From Megasphaera geminata F0357 (GTDB taxonomy: Bacteria; Bacillota; Negativicutes; Veillonellales; Megasphaeraceae): DNA of 58,392 nt. The notes under the pieces are model-generated. The model was given only the letters and a program-made list of their open reading frames with translations. It was not told the origin of the DNA and made no database searches. The stretch spans positions 1 to 58,392 of the forward strand of contig NZ_JH417560.1 of the NCBI RefSeq assembly GCF_000239275.1, written 5' to 3'. This document shows positions 17,587-26,567 of the stretch, piece after piece. Position 1 is the first letter of the stretch; each line of letters opens with the position of its first letter. The position numbers and the translations under genes are program-made.

Positions 17587-19465
17587 TGCCTTTACCCTCT
17601 CGTCGATATTGTTCCATATAAATTAAAAGAGCGGTTATATCCGCCGGAGAAACCCCCGAAATACGACTTGCCTGACCGAGTGAACGAGGACGAATTTTTG
17701 CCAGTTTCTGTCGTCCCTCAGAGGAAACGGTCTCAATGATTGAATAATCTATATCGGGAGGAATGAGCTTCTGTTCAAGCCTATTCATTTTGGCAACCTG
17801 ATCTTTCTGCCGATTGATATATCCGTCATACTTTATCATTATTTCCACTTCTTCTGCCACTTCAGCCGACCGTTCCGAAAGCTCGGGGAATACGGAGTGT
17901 AAGAGAGTATAGGTCATCTCCTGACGACGTAATAAATCAACAGCTTTCGCGCCTGTACGTAGCGGCGCTGAACCGACGGCCGTCAGCCGTTCATTGGTTT
18001 TCGCGGTCGGCGTCACGGGAAATTCTGATAACTCTTCAATCATTGCTTCAATCGCTTTTCTTTTACAACAAAACGCCGCATAACGTCTATCATTAACAAG
18101 ACCGATAGCACGGCCTTTTTCGGTTAATCGTAAATCCGCATTGTCCTGACGTAAAACAAGTCTGTATTCAGCACGGCTTGTCATCATACGATACGGTTCT
18201 TCCGTTCCCTTCGTAACCAGATCATCAATAAGAACTCCTATATACGCTTCTGCACGAGTGAGAATAAACGGCTCTTTACCTTTCAACTTCAGAGCGGCAT
18301 TAATGCCGGCAATCAGCCCTTGTGCCGCAGCTTCTTCATAACCGCTTGTCCCGTTAGACTGCCCGGCAGAATAAAGATTCTGAATATGTTTTACTTCCAG
18401 GGTCGGTGTCAACTGCAAAGGATCAAGGCAATCATATTCAATTGCATAGCCCGGCCGCATAATTTTTACGTCTTCCAGCCCCGGTATCGTTTTTAAAAAT
18501 TCATACTGTACATCCATAGGTAAACTGGTACTCATACCTTGTACATACATTTCTTCTGTTCGTAATCCTTCCGGTTCTATAAAGAGTTGATGTCGCTTCT
18601 TATCGGAAAAACGCAGAATTTTAGACTCAATAGACGGGCAGTATCGCGGGCCTATTCCTTCGATAACGCCGTTACACATAGGTGCTCTGTCAAGGTTGGA
18701 ACGTATAATCTCATGTGTTTTTTCATTCGTAAAGGTCAACCAGCAACACACTTGATTTCGATTTTTGCGTTTTGAAAGAAAGGAAAAGGCATATCCTTTT
18801 TCATCACCCGCCTGTATTTCCATTTCTTCTGTCCGCAAAGCACGACGGTCTACGCGAGCAGGTGTCCCTGTTTTAAAACGCATCAGAAAAATACCCGCAC
18901 GACGTAATGAGTCGGAAAGAACCTCCGCGGAACGTTGTCCGATAGGACCGCTGGCATAAGTAGTTTCACCTATAATGACCTTTCCTCTCAAATAAGTGCC
19001 TGTTGCCAATATAACTGATCGGCTCAGATACGTTTCACCTAATTCCGTATGTATTCCTCTGACAACACGGCCCTCAATGATAAGCTCTGTAACCATCAAC
19101 TGCTTCACATCAAGATTATCCTGATTTTCCAGGGTATGTGTCATTTCTGCCTGATACAGTTTCTTATCAATCTGCGCCCGCAACGAATATACAGCCGGTC
19201 CCTTACCGGTATTTAACATACGCGTCTGTATGGTCGCAACATCTGTATTAATCCCCATTTGTCCGCCAAGTGCATCGATCTCTTTGACAAGGTGGCTCTT
19301 ACCCGGTCCGCCGACAGCGGGATTACAGGGCATAAGCGCTATATTATCCAAGCTGAGAGTTACCAAAAGGGTGCGTACACCCAAACGTGCAGCCGCCAAA
19401 GCGGCTTCACAACCGGCATGACCCGCACCGATTACAATAACATCATATGTATCTGCAATAAACAA
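17573..19465 (-). CDS. mnmG: tRNA uridine-5-carboxymethylaminomethyl modification enzyme MnmG
   Basis: With MnmE it installs the cmnm5 group on wobble U34 of tRNA. The FAD-binding motif IGAGHAGCEAALAAARLG is near the N-terminus, PAVGGPGKSHLVKEIDALGG at about 54-73 and the second signature TGTYLRGK at about 154. I chose the TTG at 19465 because AGGAGG lies 7 bases upstream; a TTG at 19492 would overlap mnmE and put that Shine-Dalgarno inside the gene. This gives 630 residues, the normal length. Overlaps rsmG and starts 12 bases after the mnmE stop. Confidence 0.96.
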   Translation of the reverse strand: MFIADTYDVIVIGAGHAGCEAALAAARLGVRTLLVTLSLDNIALMPCNPAVGGPGKSHLVKEIDALGGQMGINTDVATIQTRMLNTGKGPAVYSLRAQIDKKLYQAEMTHTLENQDNLDVKQLMVTELIIEGRVVRGIHTELGETYLSRSVILATGTYLRGKVIIGETTYASGPIGQRSAEVLSDSLRRAGIFLMRFKTGTPARVDRRALRTEEMEIQAGDEKGYAFSFLSKRKNRNQVCCWLTFTNEKTHEIIRSNLDRAPMCNGVIEGIGPRYCPSIESKILRFSDKKRHQLFIEPEGLRTEEMYVQGMSTSLPMDVQYEFLKTIPGLEDVKIMRPGYAIEYDCLDPLQLTPTLEVKHIQNLYSAGQSNGTSGYEEAAAQGLIAGINAALKLKGKEPFILTRAEAYIGVLIDDLVTKGTEEPYRMMTSRAEYRLVLRQDNADLRLTEKGRAIGLVNDRRYAAFCCKRKAIEAMIEELSEFPVTPTAKTNERLTAVGSAPLRTGAKAVDLLRRQEMTYTLLHSVFPELSERSAEVAEEVEIMIKYDGYINRQKDQVAKMNRLEQKLIPPDIDYSIIETVSSEGRQKLAKIRPRSLGQASRISGVSPADITALLIYMEQYRREGKGNVSM

Positions 19466-19476
19466 GAGTATGCCTC

Positions 19477-20853
19477 CTATTTTCCCAAACAAAAACGGTT
19501 GAATATTTCACCGACTATATCGTCATGAATCGTATCCCCCGTAATGGAGCCTAAAAGGTCCCAGGCCTCACGAATATCTATAATAGCAAAATCCAAAGGC
19601 ATACCCTTTTTAATCGTTTCTTCCGCTCTTTCCAAAGCAGCCAAACTCTGCCTGACCAATTCTATATGGCGTGTATTGGTGATCAACACATCATATCCGT
19701 TCATACCGCCCTGAAGAGATCTGTCGACAAGAAATTGTTCCAGTTCTTCCATACCTTCACCATTTTTAGCTGAAACGAGAATAAGAGGATAAGAGAATTC
19801 GGATAATTCTTCATGTTTTATACCATCTGCCAAATCGATTTTATTCAATACCAAAGCAACCTGTTTTCCCTTAACTGATTGGAGCAAACACTTATCTTCT
19901 TTTGTCAATGCCTTTGAGCGATCCACCACAACAAGAACTATATCGGCCCGTTCCAAATACTCTCTTGCCTTGGTAACGCCTATTGTCTCAACAACATCTA
20001 TTGTCTCACGAATCCCCGCCGTATCAACAAGTTGAAAGGGAATTCCCTGAATGGATACCCACTCTTCTAAGATATCGCGCGTTGTACCGGGAATATCCGT
20101 AACAATAGCTCTTTCTTCAGACAAAAGGTAATTTAAGAGACTTGATTTTCCCGCGTTGGGAGCACCGACAATGGCAACCGTAACACCGTCCCGAATTATC
20201 CGGCCTTTTACCGATTGTGCAAGCATTATCCTTATTTTTTCCTTCATTTCCGTCAAGGCACCGATCATATCCCGTACAACAATGTCTTCCAAATCTTCTT
20301 CCGGATAATCAACAGTTACTTCCAAACGCGTAATGAGATCGGTTAAGTCTGTCCTCATTTTACGGACAAGCTTAGATAACTTACCTTCCAATTGGCTTAC
20401 CGCCGCACTGAGTCCCTGCCTGCTCTTCGCTTGAATAATATCCATAACGGCTTCGGCCTGTGCCAAGTCGATACGACCGTTCAAAAACGCTCGCTGCGTA
20501 AATTCGCCGGGTTCGGCAAGTCTGGCCCCGTTTCTCAGTACAAGTTGTAAAATGGAAGCTATAGGCTGTCTGCCGCCATGACACTGAATTTCCAAAATAT
20601 TTTCAGCCGTATATGAATGCGGTTCTTTCATGATAAGAACAAGTACCTCATCTATTTCTTCTCCGCCTTCATCGACAATTGTTCCGAAATGAATCGTTCT
20701 GTCTTTATACTCTTTTATACCCTGCTTACCTTTAGGACGGAAAACTTTTGCGCCTACTTCATATGCTTCGGGACCACTGATTCGAATAATACCGATACCG
20801 CTTTCTCCGAGCGGCGTGGCAACGGCGGCAATCGTGTCGGATATATCATACAT
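19477..20853 (-). CDS. mnmE: tRNA modification GTPase MnmE
   Basis: A 458-residue protein with the N-terminal folate-binding domain (IAAVATPLGESGIGIIRISG), a helical domain carrying the GTPase: P-loop GAPNAGKSSLLN at about 227-238, G2 TTRDILEE, G3 VDTAGIRET and G4 LNKIDL. The C-terminus ends FCLGK, keeping the catalytic Cys of the usual C-[IL]-G-K tail. It partners MnmG and acts on U34 of tRNA. Downstream of jag. Confidence 0.96.
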   Translation of the reverse strand: MYDISDTIAAVATPLGESGIGIIRISGPEAYEVGAKVFRPKGKQGIKEYKDRTIHFGTIVDEGGEEIDEVLVLIMKEPHSYTAENILEIQCHGGRQPIASILQLVLRNGARLAEPGEFTQRAFLNGRIDLAQAEAVMDIIQAKSRQGLSAAVSQLEGKLSKLVRKMRTDLTDLITRLEVTVDYPEEDLEDIVVRDMIGALTEMKEKIRIMLAQSVKGRIIRDGVTVAIVGAPNAGKSSLLNYLLSEERAIVTDIPGTTRDILEEWVSIQGIPFQLVDTAGIRETIDVVETIGVTKAREYLERADIVLVVVDRSKALTKEDKCLLQSVKGKQVALVLNKIDLADGIKHEELSEFSYPLILVSAKNGEGMEELEQFLVDRSLQGGMNGYDVLITNTRHIELVRQSLAALERAEETIKKGMPLDFAIIDIREAWDLLGSITGDTIHDDIVGEIFNRFCLGK

Positions 20854-20873
20854 ATCAAATCCTACTCCTTATA

Positions 20874-20906
20874 TAGGAAAAGAACCCGGCGCAACGCACC
20901 GGGTCC
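20874..20906 (-). terminator. Hairpin between jag and mnmE
   Basis: ACCCGG-CGCAACGCA-CCGGGT (20884-20904) with T residues after it on the minus strand. It follows the jag stop (20912) and precedes the mnmE start, so it could end or attenuate transcripts entering mnmE-mnmG. Confidence 0.6.
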
Positions 20907-20911
20907 TTGTT

Positions 20912-21628
20912 TTACTGGTAATAAATAACCACATGGCGATACGGCTCCTGTCCTTCACTCTCCGTGCGAATATGCTCCGTATGCTGAAGGGCAACATGGA
21001 TGATCTTGCGTTCATACCCGTTCATCGGTTCAAGAACCATCTTATCGTGATTATGTTTGACTCGACCTGCCAAGCGATGGGCCAAGGCTTTCAGTGTTTC
21101 TTCACGACGAGTACGATAATTTTCAACATCAAGCATCACGAAGCAGTGATTTTCCCTATCTTTATTAGCTTTCAAATTAACCAAATATTGAAGTGCGTCC
21201 AATGTTTGCCCGTGCTTGCCAATGAGAACTCCTAAATCTTTACCGTGTAAATGAAGGATGATTTTATCTTCTTTAATCATTTTCTCAATAACAACGGAAA
21301 TACCCATCTTTTCAAGAACTTCCTGAAGAAATTCTTTTCCTTCGGCAGCGATATTTTCTGCAGCGGCCTCTTCTTTTTTCTTTACTGTCATTTCTTCCAG
21401 TTCCGTGACAGATTCCGTCATAACCGCTTCTGTAAGGGTATCCGGCATTATTTCTTTTTCAATAACGGTAAGACGAACTTTAGCATCTTTTTTACCGAAA
21501 CCGAAAATACCGCTGCTCGGTTCCGTGATAACTTCTGTCAGAACGTCTTGTTCTTTTCTTTGAAGTTGTGCCAACCCCGATTTAACCGCTTCTTCTACGG
21601 TTTTTCCCGTAACTTCGATACTAGTCAT
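20912..21628 (-). CDS. jag: Jag/KhpB RNA-binding protein (SpoIIIJ-associated)
   Basis: A 238-residue protein with Jag-N (MTSIEVTGKTVEEAVKSGL, with the GIFGFGKKDAKV block at about 41-52), a Glu/Thr-rich linker, a KH domain with LIGKHGQTLDALQYLVN at about 135-151, and an R3H domain (RRE...A...H...MNGYERKIIH). It binds RNA together with KhpA and is linked to cell elongation and envelope synthesis. It starts 2 bases after yidC stops. Confidence 0.95.
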   Translation of the reverse strand: MTSIEVTGKTVEEAVKSGLAQLQRKEQDVLTEVITEPSSGIFGFGKKDAKVRLTVIEKEIMPDTLTEAVMTESVTELEEMTVKKKEEAAAENIAAEGKEFLQEVLEKMGISVVIEKMIKEDKIILHLHGKDLGVLIGKHGQTLDALQYLVNLKANKDRENHCFVMLDVENYRTRREETLKALAHRLAGRVKHNHDKMVLEPMNGYERKIIHVALQHTEHIRTESEGQEPYRHVVIYYQ

Positions 21629-21629
21629 T

Positions 21630-22319
21630 TCAGTTCTCCTTTTTAAGGTAACTCATGAGCATCTGCTGTCCACCTTGAAAAATGTTGGAAATAATCCAGT
21701 AGATAACCAAACCGCTCGGGAAGGTCAAACTGATCCAACCGATAAACAACGGCATCGCTACTTTCATAATTTTTTGTTGCATAGCCTGAGGACCTTCTAC
21801 ATCAGACTGAGCGCCGGTCATTTGCTTCTGAATAAGAAACGTTGAAAGCGCTGACAGTACAGGCAAAATATATGTCCCGTCCGGTTCTCCTAAGCTGGAC
21901 AGCCAAAGAAAGCTCTGATATGCCGGATCATAAGGATAAGAACGAAGAGCATAAAAAATGGAAACAAGAAAAGGCATCTGAATCAAAATAGGAAGACACC
22001 CTGAAAAAGGATTTACGCCCATTTCTTTATAGAGCTTGCTCATTTCTTCCTGCAATTTTTTCTGATTACCCTTATACTTTTTTTGTAATTCCTTTATTTT
22101 AGGTTGCAAAAGTTGCATACCTTCCATAGAACGAATCTGTTTCGCTGTTAACGGGCTAAGTATTAATTTTATAATAACCGTAAGCATAATAATAGCGATA
22201 CCATAACTAGGATATCCTATAATTTGTGTAAAAACATAACAGTAATCAAGACATGTTGACATAAAACTTGCCAATACATCCATAATTCCGCTGAAAAAGC
22301 CCAAATTTCTCAACTCCAA
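21630..22319 (-). CDS. yidC: YidC/OxaA membrane-protein insertase
   Basis: A 229-residue inner-membrane insertase. The conserved core is present: GIAIIMLTVIIKLILSPLTAKQ (about 39-60, with the functional Arg/Lys region), MPFLVSIFYAL, FLWLSSLGEPD and the closing LVIYWIISNIFQ. There is no large periplasmic domain, as in Firmicutes. Start probably TTG: the codon at 22319 is taken here, but another TTG 15 bases further in stands at better spacing from TTGGAG. It is part of rpmH-rnpA-yidD-yidC-jag. Confidence 0.93.
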   Translation of the reverse strand: MELRNLGFFSGIMDVLASFMSTCLDYCYVFTQIIGYPSYGIAIIMLTVIIKLILSPLTAKQIRSMEGMQLLQPKIKELQKKYKGNQKKLQEEMSKLYKEMGVNPFSGCLPILIQMPFLVSIFYALRSYPYDPAYQSFLWLSSLGEPDGTYILPVLSALSTFLIQKQMTGAQSDVEGPQAMQQKIMKVAMPLFIGWISLTFPSGLVIYWIISNIFQGGQQMLMSYLKKEN

Positions 22320-22368
22320 TCAAGTGTGCAAGCCCCATACGGGAACAGCCTTTATTTCGTCTATTCCG

Positions 22369-22578
22369 TCACGGTACCGGATCATATCCGCCCTTATGAA
22401 AAGGATGGCATTTTAAAATACGTTTAACCGCTAACCATGTTCCTTTTAACATACCGTACTTTTGTAAGGATTCAACAGCATAAGCAGAACAACTGGGATA
22501 AAAACGACAACAGGGTAATCCCAACGGAGATATACATAATCGATAAAACCGCACAAAAAAGATAAGAACATATTTCAT
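22369..22578 (-). CDS. yidD: Membrane-protein insertion efficiency factor YidD
   Basis: A 69-residue protein with the family pattern [20 protein letters not shown] followed by [12 protein letters not shown] and [13 protein letters not shown] at the end. It assists YidC-dependent insertion. It sits 3 bases after rnpA. Confidence 0.94.
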   Translation of the reverse strand: MKYVLIFFVRFYRLCISPLGLPCCRFYPSCSAYAVESLQKYGMLKGTWLAVKRILKCHPFHKGGYDPVP

Positions 22579-22581
22579 AAT

Positions 22582-22935
22582 TTACTTCTTTCGTAATATA
22601 CCCGCCTGTTCAAAAAGATTCAATATAGCACGTTCCGCATCGGCATAACGGCCATTTTTCAATCTGCTTCTGCCAATCAATACCAAATCATATCCGTCAG
22701 ACAATTCCGCCTTGTGAAGTCTATATACTTCTTTCATAAGACGCCGACAATAGTTACGTTCAACGGCACAACCAATTTTTTTACCTGTCACAAATCCTGT
22801 ACGTACAGATTGATTTGATGACCGTCTCATAACATAAAGCACAACTGATTTCGTAACATACGATTTACCATAACGATACACTAGCTGGTATTCTCTATTT
22901 TTACATAGACGGTCTTCTTTTCTTAACTCATACAT
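22582..22935 (-). CDS. rnpA: Ribonuclease P protein component
   Basis: A 117-residue basic protein that helps the RNase P RNA cut tRNA precursors. The signature RTGFVTGKKIGCAVERNYCRR lies around residues 41-61 (here GFVTGKKIGCAVERNYCRR), with LVLIGRS near 84. The gene stands between rpmH and yidD, the universal arrangement. The RNase P RNA gene itself is not in the window. Confidence 0.95.
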   Translation of the reverse strand: MYELRKEDRLCKNREYQLVYRYGKSYVTKSVVLYVMRRSSNQSVRTGFVTGKKIGCAVERNYCRRLMKEVYRLHKAELSDGYDLVLIGRSRLKNGRYADAERAILNLFEQAGILRKK

Positions 22936-23007
22936 GAACGTTACCTACTAATACCAGAAAAACAGAAAAATCCCATATGGAATTCTTCTGTTCATCTCGT
23001 AAAATTA

Positions 23008-23142
23008 TTAAGCAGAAAGTTTCTTTCTACCTTTCATGCGACGTTTTTTTAAAACCATACGGCCGCCTTTCGTTTTCATTCTTTCACGAAAGCCATGTGT
23101 TCTTTTCTTCCACAAGTTATTCGGCTGAAATGTTTGTTTCAA
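23008..23142 (-). CDS. rpmH: 50S ribosomal protein L34
   Basis: A 44-residue basic protein starting at TTG 23142 (revealed by [20 protein letters not shown] and ending GRKKLSA), the complete L34 pattern. A GGGGGG-rich Shine-Dalgarno lies about 7 bases before the start. It is the first gene of the leftward origin cluster. Confidence 0.96.
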   Translation of the reverse strand: MKQTFQPNNLWKKRTHGFRERMKTKGGRMVLKKRRMKGRKKLSA

Positions 23143-23478
23143 ATGAAGCACCCCCCTTTTACACACAGTCTTATGAACCTACACTATAATAGTGTAATTA
23201 TACTCAATCGACTACATACTGTCAATGAAAGCTTCCATCTTATCTATCAACAGGTTAATTAATTTAATGAGGTCAGTCTATTCCCTTTACAACTATTTTA
23301 GTGTAAAATGTGGATAGCTATTAAAAGTTATCAACAGATTATTAACAATTGTTGATAACTTTGTTTTTCTTTAAAGTTGTGGTATTTATTAAATGATATA
23401 TGTTTCTTTCCACACGATTATGCACATTACAGCATGTTTAAATCATAATCATTCTTACAGAAAGGATTTACAGGTTAT
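23143..23478. other. oriC: oriC, left part, with DnaA boxes
   Basis: The AT-rich 336-base space between divergent rpmH and dnaA contains DnaA-box matches: TGTGGATAG (23309-23317), TTATCAACA (23328-23336), TGTTGATAA (23350-23358) and TTATGCACA (23418-23426). The two central boxes face each other around ATTAAC. The gene order rpmH-oriC-dnaA-dnaN is that of Firmicute origins. The dnaA promoter must lie here too but I cannot place it firmly. Confidence 0.85.
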
Positions 23479-25002
23479 ATGGAAACGGTAGACATTACAA
23501 CATTATGGATTACCATGTTAGATAAACTGAAAAAAACTTTGCCGCCGCAAATTTATAATACATGGATCGAGACATCCCTCATTCCTTATTCCTTTGAAGA
23601 AAATGTATTCACTTTAGATACGACAAACAACTTCATTTGTTCATTCATTACAAAAAAATATACAAAGCTTCTCGAAAATACAGCTTCATCCTCTCTGGGC
23701 AGGCCTGTAAGGGTTCGTCTTATTCACAGCGAAAGTTTAATTATAGATAAAGAGACTGCTGCAGCGGTAGAAAAAACAGATAATATATATGAAGACAACA
23801 CATATAAATCAAAAGAAAAAATTTTTAAAACTGCTGACCAACAATCTACTGAATCATATGAATCCGAACCGCTTGAATATTGTCAAAAAATAAAATTAAC
23901 GCCCTTTGCCGATACTGATTCAAAAATAGTTCCGTCTGCCGAAAATCCTTCTATATCACATATAGGAGTTTCTACTTTAAATGATGCCTATACTTTTAAC
24001 ACATTCATCATCGGCAACAGTAACCGTATAGCCCATGCAGCCGCTCTTTCCATTGCCGAAGCACCGGCAAAAAAATATAATCCTTTCTTTATTTACGGCG
24101 GCAGCGGTCTCGGTAAAACTCATCTTATGCACGCCATAGGGCATCATATTCTTAAACAATTCCCAACCATGTGTTTACGTTGTATTACAAGTGAAGATTT
24201 TGCTAATGAACTTATTCAATCCATTCAAGATCGCAATTCTGAAAGCTTTCGTCAGCGTTATCGTAATATAGATGTCTTACTCGTTGATGACATCCAATTT
24301 CTCGAAAGTAAAGAGCATACTCAAGAAGAATTTTTTCACACCTTCAATAAACTATATCAAGATCATAAACAAATGGTTTTTACCAGTGATCGGCCGCCGC
24401 AAGATATTAAAAAATTGGAAGATAGATTGCGTTCACGTTTTCAAGGCGGTACAGTAGTCAGTATAGAACCTCCCGATTTAGAAACAAGAACAGCTATATT
24501 GCGCAATCGTGCTTCAGTAGAAAATATAAAAATACAAAAAGAAGCTATCGACTACATTGCCTCTAATGTAAGCGAAAATATTCGTGAGCTTGAAGGAGCA
24601 TTTATACGAGCTCAAATGCAGGCTTCCGTAGAAAAATCACCTATTACCTTGGAATTAACTCAACGCGCGTTAAAAGAACTAATCAAAGATAAAAATGAAA
24701 AAAAATATATTACGATAGATGAAATAACTAAGGTTGTCTGTCATTATTACAAGGTTAAATATGAAGACCTCATGAGTAAAACAAAAATGAAAAAAATTGC
24801 TTATCCCAGACAAATCGCCATGTACCTCTGTCGTGAACTGACAGATAATACATATCCCCATATAGGCGCAACCTTTAACGGCAGAGATCATACAACAGTT
24901 ATGCATGCATGTACTAAAGTTTCTAAAAATATGGAAAAAGATGAATCTTTAAAAACAACGATAGAACAGTTAAAAAAATTAATCACTAATGTGAACAACT
25001 AA
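23479..25002 (+). CDS. dnaA: Chromosomal replication initiator DnaA
   Basis: A 507-residue AAA+ initiator, slightly longer than the usual 450 owing to a long Ser/Thr/Glu-rich domain II (about residues 95-165). Domain III has Walker A GGSGLGKTHLM (about 210) and Walker B VLLVDDIQF (about 270). Domain IV ends with the DNA-contact signature GRDHTTVMHACTKV. It unwinds the origin and loads DnaB. The start ATG at 23479 is preceded by AAAGGA at a rather long spacing. It is flanked by DnaA boxes on both sides. Confidence 0.97.
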   Translation: METVDITTLWITMLDKLKKTLPPQIYNTWIETSLIPYSFEENVFTLDTTNNFICSFITKKYTKLLENTASSSLGRPVRVRLIHSESLIIDKETAAAVEKTDNIYEDNTYKSKEKIFKTADQQSTESYESEPLEYCQKIKLTPFADTDSKIVPSAENPSISHIGVSTLNDAYTFNTFIIGNSNRIAHAAALSIAEAPAKKYNPFFIYGGSGLGKTHLMHAIGHHILKQFPTMCLRCITSEDFANELIQSIQDRNSESFRQRYRNIDVLLVDDIQFLESKEHTQEEFFHTFNKLYQDHKQMVFTSDRPPQDIKKLEDRLRSRFQGGTVVSIEPPDLETRTAILRNRASVENIKIQKEAIDYIASNVSENIRELEGAFIRAQMQASVEKSPITLELTQRALKELIKDKNEKKYITIDEITKVVCHYYKVKYEDLMSKTKMKKIAYPRQIAMYLCRELTDNTYPHIGATFNGRDHTTVMHACTKVSKNMEKDESLKTTIEQLKKLITNVNN

Positions 25003-25223
25003 GGAGAACAAGTTGTCTATATACTGTTTATAAATCAAATCACTTAAAATACATGTATTATTGTGGATAAAGAAATATGATTTATCTACCTTATACCCAC
25101 ATAAGTGGATACTATAATTAGTAAATCTATAAGGCTTTTGCACAAATTCACAGTACCTATTACTATTACTACTATAATTTAATTCCCAATTCATTTCATA
25201 CTCATATAAAAGGAGAATAAGAT
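25003..25223. other. oriC: oriC, right part, between dnaA and dnaN
   Basis: An AT-rich space of 221 bases with a perfect DnaA box TGTGGATAA at 25062-25070 and box-like sequences around TTATACCCACATAAGTGGAT (25091-25110), which is a partial palindrome. Boxes on both sides of dnaA are the pattern of the bipartite origin of Bacillus. The DUE is expected here, but no motif set proves it. Confidence 0.65.
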
Positions 25224-26339
25224 ATGAAACTCAGAATTCAAAAAAATGATTTTACACAAGCACTTCAGTCCGTACAAAAAGTAGCTGCTAATAAAAGCAA
25301 TAATCTTTCCAGTGAAAACGGTCTTTTAATTAAAGCTTTAAACGATGTTATTGAAATTCAGGCTAATGACTATGACATGGGCATTAAAACAATAGTACCC
25401 GGCATTATTGAAGAAGCAGGTGAAGTATTCCTTTGGGATCCTCATCTTTCCGAATTGACCAGACGCATTAACAGTGATGAAATTATTCTGACAAAAAATG
25501 AATCAAATTCTCAAATGACAATTCATGGCGGTAAACTGACTTATCGATACGTTACTATGAATACGGAAGATTTTAATGAAGTTGAAGTCGTCGAACAAGG
25601 ATATGCTCAATTTGAAATAGACAGTGTTACTTTAAAAGAACTTATTGATAATACATCTTATGCTTGTGCAACAGATACGTCTCGGCCTGTTTTTACCGGT
25701 ACCTTTATGGATGTTTCCGAAAAATCTCTTTCCATGGTAGCAACGGATACTCATCGACTTGCTCTTAAATCTACCGTTTTGGAACAATCTGCAACAGATG
25801 ATATTCAGGCAATTATACCCAGCAGATTGCTTACTGAAGTGTCGCGTCAATTACCTACTGATGTGCCTGTTGTTGTTAAAGTGACAGCTGTACGTAACTA
25901 TTTGGCTATCCAGTTTGGAAATGTATATATGAGGACAAGATTGATTGAAGGTATTTTTCCTGATTATCGTCGTGTTATACCGACAGAATTTCAAAATATC
26001 ATTACTGTAAATCGCAGTGAATTTACGGAGGCTGTTGAACGTATTTCTATTGTTGCTAAAGATGCACAATATAACGTTATTAATTTTGAAATAAAAAATA
26101 ATCAAATAAAGATGACCAGTCAGGATCCGGATCACGGCACGGTGGAAGATTCTGTAGAATGCAATATGTCCGGTGAACCTCTTGCAATATCTTTTAACGG
26201 GCGGTTTATTCTTGATCTTCTTAGACATTGCCATAAAGATGAAATTTTTCTTAAATGCAGAGAAAACAGTCCCATGTTGGTACAAGATAAAGACCAGGGA
26301 AATTGCGTTTTTGTCGTTACACCGATGCGTACGAGATAG
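25224..26339 (+). CDS. dnaN: DNA polymerase III beta sliding clamp
   Basis: A 371-residue three-domain clamp. It keeps the family end with FVVTPMRTR (the peptide-binding C-terminal P-M-R) and conserved blocks TDTHRLALK (about 173) and GIFPDYRRVIP (about 242). It tethers polymerase III and binds clamp loader and repair proteins. Start ATG preceded by AAGGAG. The stop is 9 bases before yaaA. Confidence 0.97.
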   Translation: MKLRIQKNDFTQALQSVQKVAANKSNNLSSENGLLIKALNDVIEIQANDYDMGIKTIVPGIIEEAGEVFLWDPHLSELTRRINSDEIILTKNESNSQMTIHGGKLTYRYVTMNTEDFNEVEVVEQGYAQFEIDSVTLKELIDNTSYACATDTSRPVFTGTFMDVSEKSLSMVATDTHRLALKSTVLEQSATDDIQAIIPSRLLTEVSRQLPTDVPVVVKVTAVRNYLAIQFGNVYMRTRLIEGIFPDYRRVIPTEFQNIITVNRSEFTEAVERISIVAKDAQYNVINFEIKNNQIKMTSQDPDHGTVEDSVECNMSGEPLAISFNGRFILDLLRHCHKDEIFLKCRENSPMLVQDKDQGNCVFVVTPMRTR

Positions 26340-26348
26340 GAAAATATA

Positions 26349-26567
26349 ATGAAGGATATAGTTATTAAAACAGAAAAAATACAGCTTGATCAATTTTTAA
26401 AGTGGGCCGATATTGTGGAAAGCGGCGGACAAGCAGGATTTCTTATAGCTGATAAGAAAGTTATTGTAAATGGAGAGATTTGTACGGTTAAGCGTAAACA
26501 ACTTGTTACAGGTGATGTTATTATTATTAAAGATAATGGCAAATATCGTCTGGTTGGAGCGAAGTAA
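26349..26567 (+). CDS. yaaA: S4-domain RNA-binding protein YaaA/RlbA
   Basis: A 72-residue S4-domain protein: KTEKIQLDQFLKWADIVESGG then FLIADKKVIVNGE, the usual pattern of the small S4 protein between dnaN and recF in Firmicutes. It ends directly against recF (26567/26568), which suggests translational coupling. The role is in ribosome-linked RNA binding but not settled. Confidence 0.92.
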   Translation: MKDIVIKTEKIQLDQFLKWADIVESGGQAGFLIADKKVIVNGEICTVKRKQLVTGDVIIIKDNGKYRLVGAK

